Assembly: GCF_021044685.1 (NCBI RefSeq)
Contig: NZ_CP088014.1
Span: 3,830,001-3,894,000, forward strand
From: Bradyrhizobium daqingense
GTDB lineage: Bacteria > Pseudomonadota > Alphaproteobacteria > Rhizobiales > Xanthobacteraceae
Length of the DNA: 64,000 nt
Reading direction: 5' to 3'
Shown: positions 39,444-48,254 of the stretch, piece by piece
How the letters are laid out: every line of letters begins with the position of its first letter
How positions within the stretch are numbered: position 1 is the stretch's first letter
The notes under the pieces: generated by a model
What the model saw: only the letters and a program-made list of their open reading frames with translations
The model's database searches: none
What the model was told of the DNA's origin: nothing
Made by a program: the position numbers and the translations under genes

Positions 39444-40418
39444 TCAGCGATCCTGCGAGCTGGTGCCAGTGCGCACCGCCGGGTTCGAGCCGGGTTGCAC
39501 GCCGGGCCGTGTCTGGCTGGCGCCGGCACGTGCGCGCTGGCGCTCGCCGTCATGCAGCGAGGACTGATACTTGGCGCGGGTGACGGCGAGCGTCGAGCCG
39601 CGCCAGGCCGCCAGCATCACCAGCGCCGAGCGGTCGCTGAGGCGGTCATAGAGCCGCGACAGCCGGTACACATCGTTCACGGACGTCCCGATCTCCGGCC
39701 TGAAGAACAGGAGGATGCGCTGGAACACCGGGCTCGGCATGTCGAGCGCGCGCGCGGCAACCGCGAGCGCCTCGCCGCCGGCATCGTCGACGATCTGGGC
39801 GGCGACGCGCGAGGGCAGGATCAGGCTGTCGCCGAGCTCGAAGGTGAAGTTCTCGACGTCGCCCGCGATCGCCGCCATCTCCAGGATCTGGATCGCGCGC
39901 TTGGCGCGCACGGACGGAATTCGCGGCGCGGCTTTCAGCGGGGTCTGCGCCAGATTGTGCAGGATCAGCGCGCGCTCGGAGGCGCCGGCGCGGAAGAACA
40001 TGTCGTGGATCTCGGCGGCGTCCTTCGGTTGCATCGCCATGTTCGAGGCCATGTGCTGCTCGGCCTCGGTGGGCGCGCGGTGCGGGGCGGGCGCCGGCGC
40101 GGGCGAGGGGATTTCGCGCGCGAGCGGAACCCTGCGGCCTTCCTGAGCGGCAACCAGCCCGAGCTTCTGCAGCACCGGGACGGGTGTTTGCGGATAGATC
40201 GCGAGCTTGGCCTTGATCGCCGCGCGCGTCGCATCGTCGACCTGGTCGATCAGCCGCGTCGCAAGCTCGATGAACTGGCGCTGTTCGTCATCGCTGTGGA
40301 CGCGCGTCTGGACATAGAGGTCGGTCAGCACGCGCAGCAGCGTCGGACGGATGTCGACGCCTTCGCGACGGGAGAGGGTCATCAACCCGTCGAATCCGGG
40401 AAACAGCGACTTGGTCAT
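39444..40418 (-). CDS. DUF2336 domain protein
   Basis: The 324-residue, mainly helical protein resembles DUF2336: FDGLMTLSRREGVDIRPTLLR, then VLTDLYVQTRVHSDDE and repeated short helices. A Pro/Ala-rich stretch splits it near residue 120. The last 30 residues are low complexity. ATG 40418 is chosen over TTG 40433. The promoter region holds a perfect CtrA-type box 57 bases upstream, suggesting cell-cycle control. It is a paralogue of the protein at 2434-3534. Confidence 0.75.
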   Translation of the reverse strand: MTKSLFPGFDGLMTLSRREGVDIRPTLLRVLTDLYVQTRVHSDDEQRQFIELATRLIDQVDDATRAAIKAKLAIYPQTPVPVLQKLGLVAAQEGRRVPLAREIPSPAPAPAPHRAPTEAEQHMASNMAMQPKDAAEIHDMFFRAGASERALILHNLAQTPLKAAPRIPSVRAKRAIQILEMAAIAGDVENFTFELGDSLILPSRVAAQIVDDAGGEALAVAARALDMPSPVFQRILLFFRPEIGTSVNDVYRLSRLYDRLSDRSALVMLAAWRGSTLAVTRAKYQSSLHDGERQRARAGASQTRPGVQPGSNPAVRTGTSSQDR

Positions 40419-40474
40419 GGGAAGCGTACGCAACTCGGGAAGGATACTTGCGGGCCAGCCTATCGCAGCTTCGT

Positions 40475-40489
40475 TTAAAGCCTCGTTAA
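40475..40489. promoter_or_regulatory. Putative CtrA-binding site (TTAA-N7-TTAA)
   Basis: TTAA-AGCCTCG-TTAA is an exact match to the CtrA consensus. It lies between the divergent DUF2336 gene (start 40418) and a small-protein gene (start 40675), closer to the former. Confidence 0.6.
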
Positions 40490-40674
40490 GGAAAACGAGG
40501 GGTGAAGCCGCCTCAACAATTTGAGCCTTGTCGTGCCGCAGCGGGACGGCGCGGCACCGTCCGTTCGGTTACGGTCCGGAGGCCGCGTTTACACCCCGTT
40601 AACCATGAACTGATCTTAATGCTTGACATGTTGCAGGGGCGCGTTCGGTCGCGCGGCAATCGAAGAGAGCTGAC

Positions 40675-40863
40675 ATGGGGACCATCATTGAATTTCCGGC
40701 CGGTCGCCGGGTGGGCTCGTCGGGGGATGTCGCTCCGCGCGCGGACATGGGAACGATCGTGATCCTTCCCGTGATTCGTATCGAGCGTGAGGCGGACGAA
40801 ACCAGCGGCGATCGCGGGCCGGAGCAGGGCACAGCGCCGGGGCGCCGTCGTCGTCGCCGCTGA
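40675..40863 (+). CDS. Small protein with internal MGTI repeat
   Basis: The 62-residue protein has a good ribosome site (GAAGAGAG) before ATG. Residues 1-8 (MGTIIEFP) are echoed at residues 25-32 (MGTIVILP), suggesting an internal duplication. It ends in a run of Arg. I recall similar short proteins in Bradyrhizobium genomes, but no function is known. The second Met could be an alternative start, though it would lose the ribosome site. Confidence 0.6.
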   Translation: MGTIIEFPAGRRVGSSGDVAPRADMGTIVILPVIRIEREADETSGDRGPEQGTAPGRRRRRR

Positions 40864-40878
40864 TTTCGGGTTTTTGCA

Positions 40879-41640
40879 ATGCCGGAGCCCATCCGCCAGA
40901 TCCGGCCCTTTTTATCGGCCGTCCTGCTCGCGCTGCTTGGCGCGGTGCTCGGCGCCTGTAGTGGCGGAGATTTCGGCCGCACGCGCGAGAGCATGCGCAG
41001 CGACGACATGCACCGCTGGCTGGGTGCGGAGGTCACCGCCAGCGTCGGCCTCAAGCCCTCGCAATTTCAGCTCACCGACGAAGAACGCCAGCTCCGCGAT
41101 CTCGCCTATCCCATGATCGAGCCGCCGCTGTCGCGTCCCGCATGGAAGAGCGTGTTCGGCGACTACAAGGCGCTGCCATCGCCCTGGCGGCAGAAGATCG
41201 TGTTCGACCGCACGATGTACGGGCGCACCCTGATCGACGAGCCGCACCGCTCGCATGCCTCGCGCTATGCGCAGCTGATCGAGGACGTGCGCAACGACAT
41301 CACCCGGTTCGAGCCGTTCTTCGCCTCTGCGATCCGCGTCATCGATCTCGACAGGAAGCGCGATGCCAGCATGGCGCGCGTCTCCTCCCTCTCGCCGCGT
41401 GAGAAGGACGACGCGGTGGCGCGCATGCAGGAGAACTCGCTGATCGTGCAGTGGGTGCAGCAGTGCCTGGATCAGCGCGTCTCGTCCTATCGCTGGGCGC
41501 TCGAGCGCCTGGTGATCCAGGCGCCCGACGGCATGGCCGCCGACGCCGACCGCCTGATCGGCGAACTGGCCGCCCAGACCGCCAATCCCCCGGTCGCAGG
41601 ACAGCCGCCTTACGGCCGCGCGGTCATCTCGAAGGGCTGA
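40879..41640 (+). CDS. Probable lipoprotein of unknown function
   Basis: The 253-residue protein has a signal peptide ending in a lipobox (LGAC, Cys at about residue 27), so it is probably anchored to the outer or inner membrane. The mature part is mostly helical (LTDEERQLRDLAYPMIEPPL, then RYAQLIEDVRNDITRFEPFF) with no recognised domain. It starts 15 bases after the small-protein gene and may be co-transcribed with it. Confidence 0.78.
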   Translation: MPEPIRQIRPFLSAVLLALLGAVLGACSGGDFGRTRESMRSDDMHRWLGAEVTASVGLKPSQFQLTDEERQLRDLAYPMIEPPLSRPAWKSVFGDYKALPSPWRQKIVFDRTMYGRTLIDEPHRSHASRYAQLIEDVRNDITRFEPFFASAIRVIDLDRKRDASMARVSSLSPREKDDAVARMQENSLIVQWVQQCLDQRVSSYRWALERLVIQAPDGMAADADRLIGELAAQTANPPVAGQPPYGRAVISKG

Positions 41641-41830
41641 GCAGGCCGCCCTCGGCTCGTCCCCCAACCGATCAGCGCCAACAGCCTGGGAACCGGCCCC
41701 TCGGCGGAGCCTCGGCTCCTCCGGCCTGTGAGGCTTTCGGGAACCGTATTGATCCCCCCTTGTCCTCCCGGGCCGGCCAGATAGGATTGTGTCGTTTCTT
41801 CAAAGTCATTTTACACAAAGGTCCTTCGAG

Positions 41831-44800
41831 ATGAGCTTAGACGCCGCGCGTCCATGCAACAGCCGTCTGGACATTCCCGCCCGCCACCTGTTGGCCTTCG
41901 CAATTCTGCTCGGATCGACCGGCTCCGCAGCCGCGCTGACCAAGGAAGCGGCGATCGAGAATTGCCGTATGACCGTCGGCAGGCCGATCGTGCAGGCCTG
42001 TATGCGTGCCGGCGGTGGGCCCGCCGGTGGCGCCAATCTCGAAGCCTGCCGTGCCAAGGCAACGCCTCAGGTCAGGGCCTGCGTGATGGCGGCACTGAAT
42101 GCCGCCAATGGCCGCGCCAATGTCGCGGTCGAACTTCCCAAGGAAACCGCACCGAAGCTCGAGGCGGGCACAGCGCTGCCGAAGGACTTCGTTGCGCCGC
42201 CGCGCAGCATCGCCGACATCACGGCCATCCTCGACGGCGACAAGCCCGACGAGAAGCTGATCGCGGAATTGAAGTCGGAGGCCGACGCGGCACCGACCGG
42301 GAAGGAGTCCCGCCAGGATCTCGCCCAGCTCTATTTCGATCGCGCCAATGCACGCGCGCAGCTCGGCCGGCTCGCCGAAGCGATGACCGACGCCGACAAG
42401 GCCGTGGAAATCGGGCGCGGCGCCGTCGGCCCGAATCTGTTGGGGCGGATGTTGCAGCTCCAGTCCCTGCAGCACTCGATCGCGGGCGATCCGAAGCGCG
42501 CGCTCGAGATCATGCAAAGGCTCTTGCGCGAATCGGCCAGCATGCCGGGCGCCAAGGGATTCCAGTTCGTGACGAACCGCGGGATCGCGGCCGTTCTCAT
42601 CCAGATGGGCGACATCGCACAGGCCGAAGCCTATCTTCGCCGCAGCCAGACCGCGATCCAGGAGGCCCGCACCAGCGGCCATCCCAACTGGCGAGCGGCC
42701 TATGCGAAGTTCGGCCAGAGCTGGGAGGGCGAGCTGGAGCTCACGCGCGCCGTGATCTTCGAGGCGCGCGGGCAGTTCGCCGACGCCGAGGCAGCCTATC
42801 GCAACGGGGAGCTGCGCAAGCGCGCCAGCACGAAGGCGATCATGGCGTCGGACAATGCGCCGGCCGAGACGCTTCTGCTGCAGGCGATCGACGGCACCGT
42901 GTTGAGCCAGGCGCGCATGAAGGCGAAGCAGGGCCGGCTCGCCGAGGCCGAGGTGGACGCGCGCCGCGCGCTGCTCTCGCGCCTGAAGGATACCGGCAAG
43001 TACAACTCGGTTACGCCGCGCTACGTCATGGGCCTGGCGGGCATTCTGGTCGACCAGGGCCGTTACGAAGAGGCCGAGAAGCTCGGCCGTGTCGCCCTCG
43101 AGATCAACAAGACCGTGGGTGTGCCCGAGGAGTCGCAGACCACCGTGCAGCTGCTGTCGCAGCTCGCCGGCATCCTGACGCTGCGGCGTCAGAACGCCGA
43201 AGCGAACGTGATGTTTGCGCGGATCGACAAGGCGGTCGCGGGCTGGGAGCCGCAGCGTCGCCAGGTGTTCGAGCTCAATCCGTCCCGCATCCTGTCGCTC
43301 TATGGCGCCGGTCAGCTGGACGCCGGCATTGCCGCCGCCGAGCAGCTCGTGAAGAAGCAGATCGCCCGGGTCGGGGAAAATCATTTCGACGCCGCCTCCG
43401 CGCGCGGCACGCTGGCGGTCGGATTGATGCGTGCTCGTCGCGACGCCGATGCGATCAGGGAGTTCAAGGCCGCCATTCCGGTCATGATGGCGAGCGCCAA
43501 CGAGAACGCCGACGACGAGAACACCACCGTGGTGGCCGCGCGCAGCCAGCGGCTGCAGACCATCGTCGAGAGCTATCTGCTGCTGCTCGGCAGGGTGGAA
43601 GGAGCCGGCAAGGACGTCGGTGAAGAGACGTTCAGCCTGGCCGATGCCGTCCGCGGCCGCTCGGTGCAGCAGGCATTGGCAGCCTCGAGTGCGCGCGCGG
43701 CGGCCAAGGATCCCGCGCTCGCCGAACTCGTGCGCAAGGAGCAGGACCTGACCAAGCAGGTCAACGCCCAGCTCGGCACGCTCAACAACGTGCTCGCGCT
43801 TCCCGCGGCGGAGCGCGACGAGAAAGGTGTTGGACAAATCCAGGCCTCGATCTCCACCTTGCGCGGCCAGCGCGACAAGGCGCGCCAGGAGATCAAGCAG
43901 AAATTCCCGATCTACGCCGATCTCGTCTCACCCAGGCCGCCGAGCGTCGCTGAGATCCGCGCGACGCTGGCCGACGACGAGGCGATGCTGTCGTTCTATT
44001 TCGGCCAGAACGGCAGTTTCGTCTGGGCCGTGCCGAAGTCGGGGCCGGTGGCGTTCGCCGCCGTCCAGGCCAAGATCGGTGACATCGAGAGCAAGATCCG
44101 CAAGCTGCGCGAAGCGCTCGAGCCGCAGGCTGCAATGATCTCGGACATTCCGCCCTTCGACCTCAAGCTCGGCCACGAGTTGTACGAGCTGCTGCTCAAG
44201 CCTGTCGAGAGCGGCTGGAAGCCGGCCAAGAACCTGATCGTCGTGACCAACGGCGCGCTCGGACTGCTGCCGCTGTCCTTGTTGCCGACGGCACCGGCGG
44301 AGGTGGCCGCGGACGAGGATCCGCTCTTCATTGGCTATCGCAAGGTGCCGTGGCTGGCGCGAACCGATGCCGTGTCGACGGTGCCGTCGGCGGCAGCGTT
44401 GCGCACGCTGCGGCAGTTGCCGCCCGGCAAGCCCGGCCGCGGCGATCTCGTGGCGTTCGGCGATCCCTATTTCAACAGCGAACAGCACGCCGAAGCGGAA
44501 GGCACCGGTGAGAAGATTCAGGTCGCCGACGCCGGCGGCAACATCACGCGCGGCGGACCGCTCAAGCGGCGCAACAGTCCCAAGCTCGACGGCGTCGACA
44601 GCGCCGAGCTCGGCCTCTTGCCTCGGCTTCCCGACACCGCCGACGAGTTGAAGTCGATCGCGCTGGCCTTGCAGGCCGACCCGTCGAAGGTGCTGTTCCT
44701 CGGCAAGAGCGCGACCGAGAGTGCGGTGAAGACCATGAATCTCTCCGGCTTCAGGATCCTGGCTTTTGCCACGCACGGCCTGGTCCCGGGCGAGCTCAAC

Positions 44801-45247
44801 GGCCTGACGCAACCGGCGCTCGCCTTGTCGTCGCCGGTGGTGACGGGCGATGGCGGCGACGGGCTGCTGACGATGGAAGAGATCCTCGGTCTCAAGCTGG
44901 ACGCGGACTGGGTCGTCCTGTCCGCCTGCAACACCGGCGCCGGTGCGGGCGCAGGGGCCGAGGCGGCCTCCGGGCTCGGCCGCGCGTTCTTCTACGCCGG
45001 CACGCGCGCTCTGCTGGTGACGAACTGGTCGGTGCACTCCCAGTCGGCGCGGCAATTGGTGACGGACCTGTTCAAGCGGCAGGCCGACGATCCCAAGCTG
45101 TCGCGCAGCGAGGCGCTGCGCCAGGCGACGATGGCCCTCGTCGATGGTCCCGGTTATCTCAGCGGCGAAGGCAAGACCGAGTTTGCCTACGCTCACCCGC
45201 TGTTCTGGGCGCCTTACACCATTATCGGCGATGGCGGCTTGCGGTGA
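41831..45247 (+). CDS. Exported TPR-CHAT caspase-like protein
   Basis: The 1138-residue protein starts with a signal peptide (cleavage near residue 36, STGSAAA). A short module with four Cys spaced C-x11-C-x15-C-x10-C follows, then a long tetratricopeptide region (about residues 150-600). Residues ~780-1138 form a CHAT domain with both catalytic residues: His982 in FATHGL and Cys1033 in LSACNTG. CHAT domains are caspase/separase-like proteases. The export signal would place it in the periplasm or on the surface. It heads a four-gene unit whose other members are a secreted protein and two zinc-ribbon proteins. Confidence 0.9.
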   Translation: MSLDAARPCNSRLDIPARHLLAFAILLGSTGSAAALTKEAAIENCRMTVGRPIVQACMRAGGGPAGGANLEACRAKATPQVRACVMAALNAANGRANVAVELPKETAPKLEAGTALPKDFVAPPRSIADITAILDGDKPDEKLIAELKSEADAAPTGKESRQDLAQLYFDRANARAQLGRLAEAMTDADKAVEIGRGAVGPNLLGRMLQLQSLQHSIAGDPKRALEIMQRLLRESASMPGAKGFQFVTNRGIAAVLIQMGDIAQAEAYLRRSQTAIQEARTSGHPNWRAAYAKFGQSWEGELELTRAVIFEARGQFADAEAAYRNGELRKRASTKAIMASDNAPAETLLLQAIDGTVLSQARMKAKQGRLAEAEVDARRALLSRLKDTGKYNSVTPRYVMGLAGILVDQGRYEEAEKLGRVALEINKTVGVPEESQTTVQLLSQLAGILTLRRQNAEANVMFARIDKAVAGWEPQRRQVFELNPSRILSLYGAGQLDAGIAAAEQLVKKQIARVGENHFDAASARGTLAVGLMRARRDADAIREFKAAIPVMMASANENADDENTTVVAARSQRLQTIVESYLLLLGRVEGAGKDVGEETFSLADAVRGRSVQQALAASSARAAAKDPALAELVRKEQDLTKQVNAQLGTLNNVLALPAAERDEKGVGQIQASISTLRGQRDKARQEIKQKFPIYADLVSPRPPSVAEIRATLADDEAMLSFYFGQNGSFVWAVPKSGPVAFAAVQAKIGDIESKIRKLREALEPQAAMISDIPPFDLKLGHELYELLLKPVESGWKPAKNLIVVTNGALGLLPLSLLPTAPAEVAADEDPLFIGYRKVPWLARTDAVSTVPSAAALRTLRQLPPGKPGRGDLVAFGDPYFNSEQHAEAEGTGEKIQVADAGGNITRGGPLKRRNSPKLDGVDSAELGLLPRLPDTADELKSIALALQADPSKVLFLGKSATESAVKTMNLSGFRILAFATHGLVPGELNGLTQPALALSSPVVTGDGGDGLLTMEEILGLKLDADWVVLSACNTGAGAGAGAEAASGLGRAFFYAGTRALLVTNWSVHSQSARQLVTDLFKRQADDPKLSRSEALRQATMALVDGPGYLSGEGKTEFAYAHPLFWAPYTIIGDGGLR

Positions 45248-45269
45248 CGACAAGGGGAGGGGGAAGAAA

Positions 45270-45713
45270 ATGAAGCGGAACATGCTACTGGGCTTGGTGG
45301 CTGCAGGTTTGTTGGCTGCGGGATCATCGCGCGCCGCGCCGTTGATCACGGAAGAGGAAGCCCAGCTGCCGCCTCCAAAGGGCGCGGTCGCCGTCGATCA
45401 GCGCGGCATCATGCGCGGCCCCAAGATCGAGTTCGTCTCGCCGGGCGCCCCCGCGAGTTCACCTCTGCGGCTGGTGTTGAAATTCCAGTCCTATGGCGGG
45501 GCCAAGATCGATCCGGAATCGGTCAAGGTGATCTTCCTCCGGACGCCGAACGTCGACCTGACCCATCGGGTCAAGCCCTTCGTGCAGCCCGATGGCATCA
45601 ACATGCATGATGCAGAGTTGCCGCCGGGCGAGTACACGATGCGTGTCGACATCAAGGACAGCGATGGCCGGCCGGGCACGACCATGTTCACCCTCAAGGT
45701 CGCGCCCAAGTGA
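45270..45713 (+). CDS. Small secreted protein, Ig-like beta fold likely
   Basis: The 147-residue protein has a strong ribosome site (GGGGAGGGGGAAG), a signal peptide (LLGLVAAGLLAAGSSRA) and a mature part rich in predicted beta-strands (LRLVLKFQSYGGAKIDPESV, then PPGEYTMRVDIKDSDG and TTMFTLKVAPK). The spacing suggests a single Ig-like or carboxypeptidase-regulatory-like domain, but no family was recognised. It begins 22 bases after the CHAT gene and overlaps the next by four bases. Confidence 0.75.
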   Translation: MKRNMLLGLVAAGLLAAGSSRAAPLITEEEAQLPPPKGAVAVDQRGIMRGPKIEFVSPGAPASSPLRLVLKFQSYGGAKIDPESVKVIFLRTPNVDLTHRVKPFVQPDGINMHDAELPPGEYTMRVDIKDSDGRPGTTMFTLKVAPK

Positions 45714-45907
45714 GGTGTCCCTACTGCCAGTCCGGGACTGCGGAGGGGGCGCTGGTTTGTGCGGCCTGCGGACGCGACATCGCCGTTCCCGCGACGCTGA
45801 TCGCCGAGCGCGACGATCTCCTGCGCAAGCGCGAGGCGCTGCGCGATGAGCTGCAGCGGGCCAGAGACGAGGCCGAGGCCATCATGAGGCGAAGGAAGTC
45901 GCGCTAG
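45710..45907 (+). CDS. Small zinc-ribbon protein with coiled-coil tail
   Basis: The 65-residue protein starts with GTG overlapping the upstream stop. The N-terminal zinc ribbon is CPYC-x12-CAAC, followed by a charged heptad-like helix (ERDDLLRKREALRDELQRAR). No signal peptide, so cytoplasmic. The zinc ribbon closely resembles that of the next gene product, which suggests duplication. Role unknown; perhaps a dimerising adaptor for the operon. Confidence 0.75.
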   Translation: MRCPYCQSGTAEGALVCAACGRDIAVPATLIAERDDLLRKREALRDELQRARDEAEAIMRRRKSR

Positions 45908-45909
45908 CG

Positions 45910-46674
45910 ATGGAATGTCCGTTCTGCGCCGAGACGATCAAGGACGAAGCCATCGCGTGCAAGCACTGCTCGCGGGACTTGCGTGTCGTGCGGCCGACGC
46001 TGCTCGAGATCGACGAGATCGTTGCCGATCTCGACAAGCTCAGGCGCGATCTCGACCGCGTCAATGTCCGCCTCGAGCGCCACAACAATCCGCTGCGCTA
46101 TTACGGAACGCATGCGGTGCTCTATGTCGTCATTCCGTCGCTGTTGCTGGTGATCACGCACGTGCTCGTGACCATCACCTTCAACGTGTCCCCGATCCCG
46201 CTTCGGATTGCGTCGATTGCCATCCCGCTGCTGTTCGGCTTCGTGGCCTATCCGCTGCACCGGGTGTCCGCCCTGACGGCACTCGTGCTGGCGTTCCTGG
46301 CGGCGGCCGTCAGCGTCCTGTCGATGCTGACGGTCACGGGGATCCACGATCATGTTCCGATCCTTCCGACGATCTGGATCGAATGGCGTGAAGTGTTCGA
46401 ATATGGCGCGAGCATCCTGCTCGCCTTCGTCTCCGGCAACATTCTCAGCGTCGTGATCTTCCAGATACTGCCGCGTGTGCTGACCCAGGGCGGCAAGCCG
46501 AACGCGTTCGCATTCAGGGTGGCGCGCCTGCTGGGGCAGCATGTCGGCGAGGAACAGCTGCGCCGCCGCGCCCGCCTGATCCAGGACCTGATGCAGACGG
46601 TCGGGCCGCTGGCCGGCGTCGCCGCGACCGGCGTCGGCTCCATCTACGCGGGACTGAAGGGACTGCTCGGATAG
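45910..46674 (+). CDS. Zinc-ribbon membrane protein
   Basis: The 254-residue protein starts with a zinc ribbon (CPFC-x12-CKHC), then a coiled-coil (IDEIVADLDKLRRDLDRVNV), four to five membrane helices in about residues 70-195, and a cytoplasmic C-terminal helical tail with a Gly-rich end. It begins two bases after the previous gene. No named family was recognised. It is the probable membrane anchor of the CHAT operon. Confidence 0.78.
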   Translation: MECPFCAETIKDEAIACKHCSRDLRVVRPTLLEIDEIVADLDKLRRDLDRVNVRLERHNNPLRYYGTHAVLYVVIPSLLLVITHVLVTITFNVSPIPLRIASIAIPLLFGFVAYPLHRVSALTALVLAFLAAAVSVLSMLTVTGIHDHVPILPTIWIEWREVFEYGASILLAFVSGNILSVVIFQILPRVLTQGGKPNAFAFRVARLLGQHVGEEQLRRRARLIQDLMQTVGPLAGVAATGVGSIYAGLKGLLG

Positions 46675-46695
46675 CTGAACGTCGACGCCCGTCGG

Positions 46696-47286
46696 TCAGC
46701 GCTGCCCGTCGTGCACTGAGATCTCCGATGCCTTGAGGCCGCCGATGCGCGCATGCGGGCGGCCGCCCGTCGCCATCACGAGGCCGAAAGCGATCTCGTC
46801 GCGTCGTGGCGCGTCCCACAGCGTCATCTCGGCCGTGCCGAAATGACTGCGGACATAGGCGGCGTGGATGTGGCCGAGAGGCACCATCAGGCGCGTGCCG
46901 GGGCCGCCGATGGTCTTTGCCGCCGGGACGATCGCCTTCGGCTGCTCCTTGGATCGGCTCAGCACCTCGCGCATGCCGTGGCCGCCGGCTTCGTGCCAGA
47001 CCGCACCATGCTCGAGCTCTCCGTCCTCGCCGACGATGATGCCCTTGCCATAGGCTTCGATGCGCTCTGCGCCGCCGAGCTGCGCGATCAGACGGGTCGC
47101 CAGCTCGCGCCCGAGCTCGCGCAAGGACGCCTGAAACGGCATCAGGTCGGATTCAAAGCGGCCGGCGAAGGGATTGCGGATGATTGCGACGGCGGTGCCG
47201 ACCAGCAGCGGCTGCTCCAGCCGCGGGCCACGCTCGTGCCAGATCGTCTCGACGCTGACCGCGGTCTTTCGAATGTCGTACGACAT
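46696..47286 (-). CDS. Amino acid synthesis family protein (PF06684)
   Basis: The 196-residue protein matches PF06684, a family named for a putative amino-acid-synthesis link but without a proven reaction: ETIWHERGPRLEQPLLVGTA, AVIRNPFAGRFESDL-like text and the LGHIHAAYVRSHF segment. It follows the FAH gene with an eight-base gap, so they form one transcript. Here it sits in what looks like a degradative cluster. Confidence 0.8.
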   Translation of the reverse strand: MSYDIRKTAVSVETIWHERGPRLEQPLLVGTAVAIIRNPFAGRFESDLMPFQASLRELGRELATRLIAQLGGAERIEAYGKGIIVGEDGELEHGAVWHEAGGHGMREVLSRSKEQPKAIVPAAKTIGGPGTRLMVPLGHIHAAYVRSHFGTAEMTLWDAPRRDEIAFGLVMATGGRPHARIGGLKASEISVHDGQR

Positions 47287-47294
47287 ACGCGGTG

Positions 47295-48158
47295 CTATGC
47301 CTCGTCCACGACGGGATTGCTGAGCACGCCGATGTTCTCGATCTCGACCTCCACCACGTCGCCGGGCTTGAGGAAGATCGGCGGCTTGCGGGTGAACCCG
47401 ACACCGGCCGGCGTGCCGGTGGCGATGACGTCACCGGGCGCGAGGTCGAAGATGGTCGAGCAATATTCGATCAGCCGCGGGATCGAGAAGATCAGCATCG
47501 AGGTGTCGGAGGATTGCACAGTCGCGCCGTTGACGCGCGTCTCGAGCTTCAGCTTGGTCGGGTCGCCGATCTCGTCGGGCGTGACCAGCCACGGGCCGAA
47601 CGGGCCGGTGCCGACGAAGTTCTTGCCGGAAGCGATCTGCTGGGCGTGGCGCTGCCAGTCGCGAACGCTGACGTCGTTGTAGATCGAGTATCCCGCCACG
47701 TGGCTCCAGGCGTCGGCCTGGCTGATGTGACGACCGCCCTTGCCGATGACGACGGCGAGCTCGCCCTCCCAGTCGAAATTGTCCGAGACCTTCGGCCGGA
47801 TCACCGGTGCATTGTGCGCCACCTGGGAGCGCCAGACCCGCAGGAAGATCGGCGGGAATTCGGTGATCTCGCGCTTCATGCCGAACGCCACCGCCTCGTT
47901 GTGGTGGTCGAGATAATTGCGCACGGCGCAGACGATCTTCTCGGGGCGGGGGATCACTGGCAGATATTTGACGTCGCTCAGCGCCATCGTCGGCTTGTGT
48001 GCGGCGACGATGGCCTCGCGGCGCGCATAGTCATCGCTGCCGACGAAGTCGGCGAGAACAGGGTATTGGGGCAGGGCGCGGCAGAGATCGACGATTCCGT
48101 TTTCGACAACGGCGCCCCAGCTTTCCCGATTTCCATCCCAGAATGATAGTAGCTTCAT
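47295..48158 (-). CDS. Fumarylacetoacetate hydrolase (FAH) family enzyme
   Basis: The 287-residue protein has the FAH-domain signatures: VCAVRNYLDHHNEA, DWEGELAVVIGKGGRHIS with the metal-binding acidic residues, GYSIYNDVSVRDWQ and the C-terminal GDVIATGTPAGVG. Such enzymes hydrolyse acylpyruvates or ring-cleavage products from aromatic degradation; the exact substrate is not predictable. ATG 48158 is chosen over 48197 because a 12-bp palindrome lies just upstream, overlapping the longer form's start. Confidence 0.9.
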   Translation of the reverse strand: MKLLSFWDGNRESWGAVVENGIVDLCRALPQYPVLADFVGSDDYARREAIVAAHKPTMALSDVKYLPVIPRPEKIVCAVRNYLDHHNEAVAFGMKREITEFPPIFLRVWRSQVAHNAPVIRPKVSDNFDWEGELAVVIGKGGRHISQADAWSHVAGYSIYNDVSVRDWQRHAQQIASGKNFVGTGPFGPWLVTPDEIGDPTKLKLETRVNGATVQSSDTSMLIFSIPRLIEYCSTIFDLAPGDVIATGTPAGVGFTRKPPIFLKPGDVVEVEIENIGVLSNPVVDEA

Positions 48159-48198
48159 GGTTTCGCCCCGAAGGTTCCAATTTTCGATCTTGCGCATT

Positions 48199-48210
48199 AT
48201 TTTCGAAAAT
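48199..48210. promoter_or_regulatory. Putative GntR operator, copy 1
   Basis: ATTTTCGAAAAT, a perfect 12-bp palindrome 41 bases upstream of the FAH gene start. Identical to the palindrome on the other side of the GntR gene at 49032-49043. Confidence 0.65.
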
Positions 48211-48254
48211 TAGGCGCCACGCAAGCCCGCCGCGTCGGAAATTCCTGTTACGGC

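Noticed and set aside
41837..43837. Long minus-strand open frame opposite the CHAT gene
   Set aside because: Shadow frame; the plus strand has a signal peptide, TPRs and CHAT motifs.
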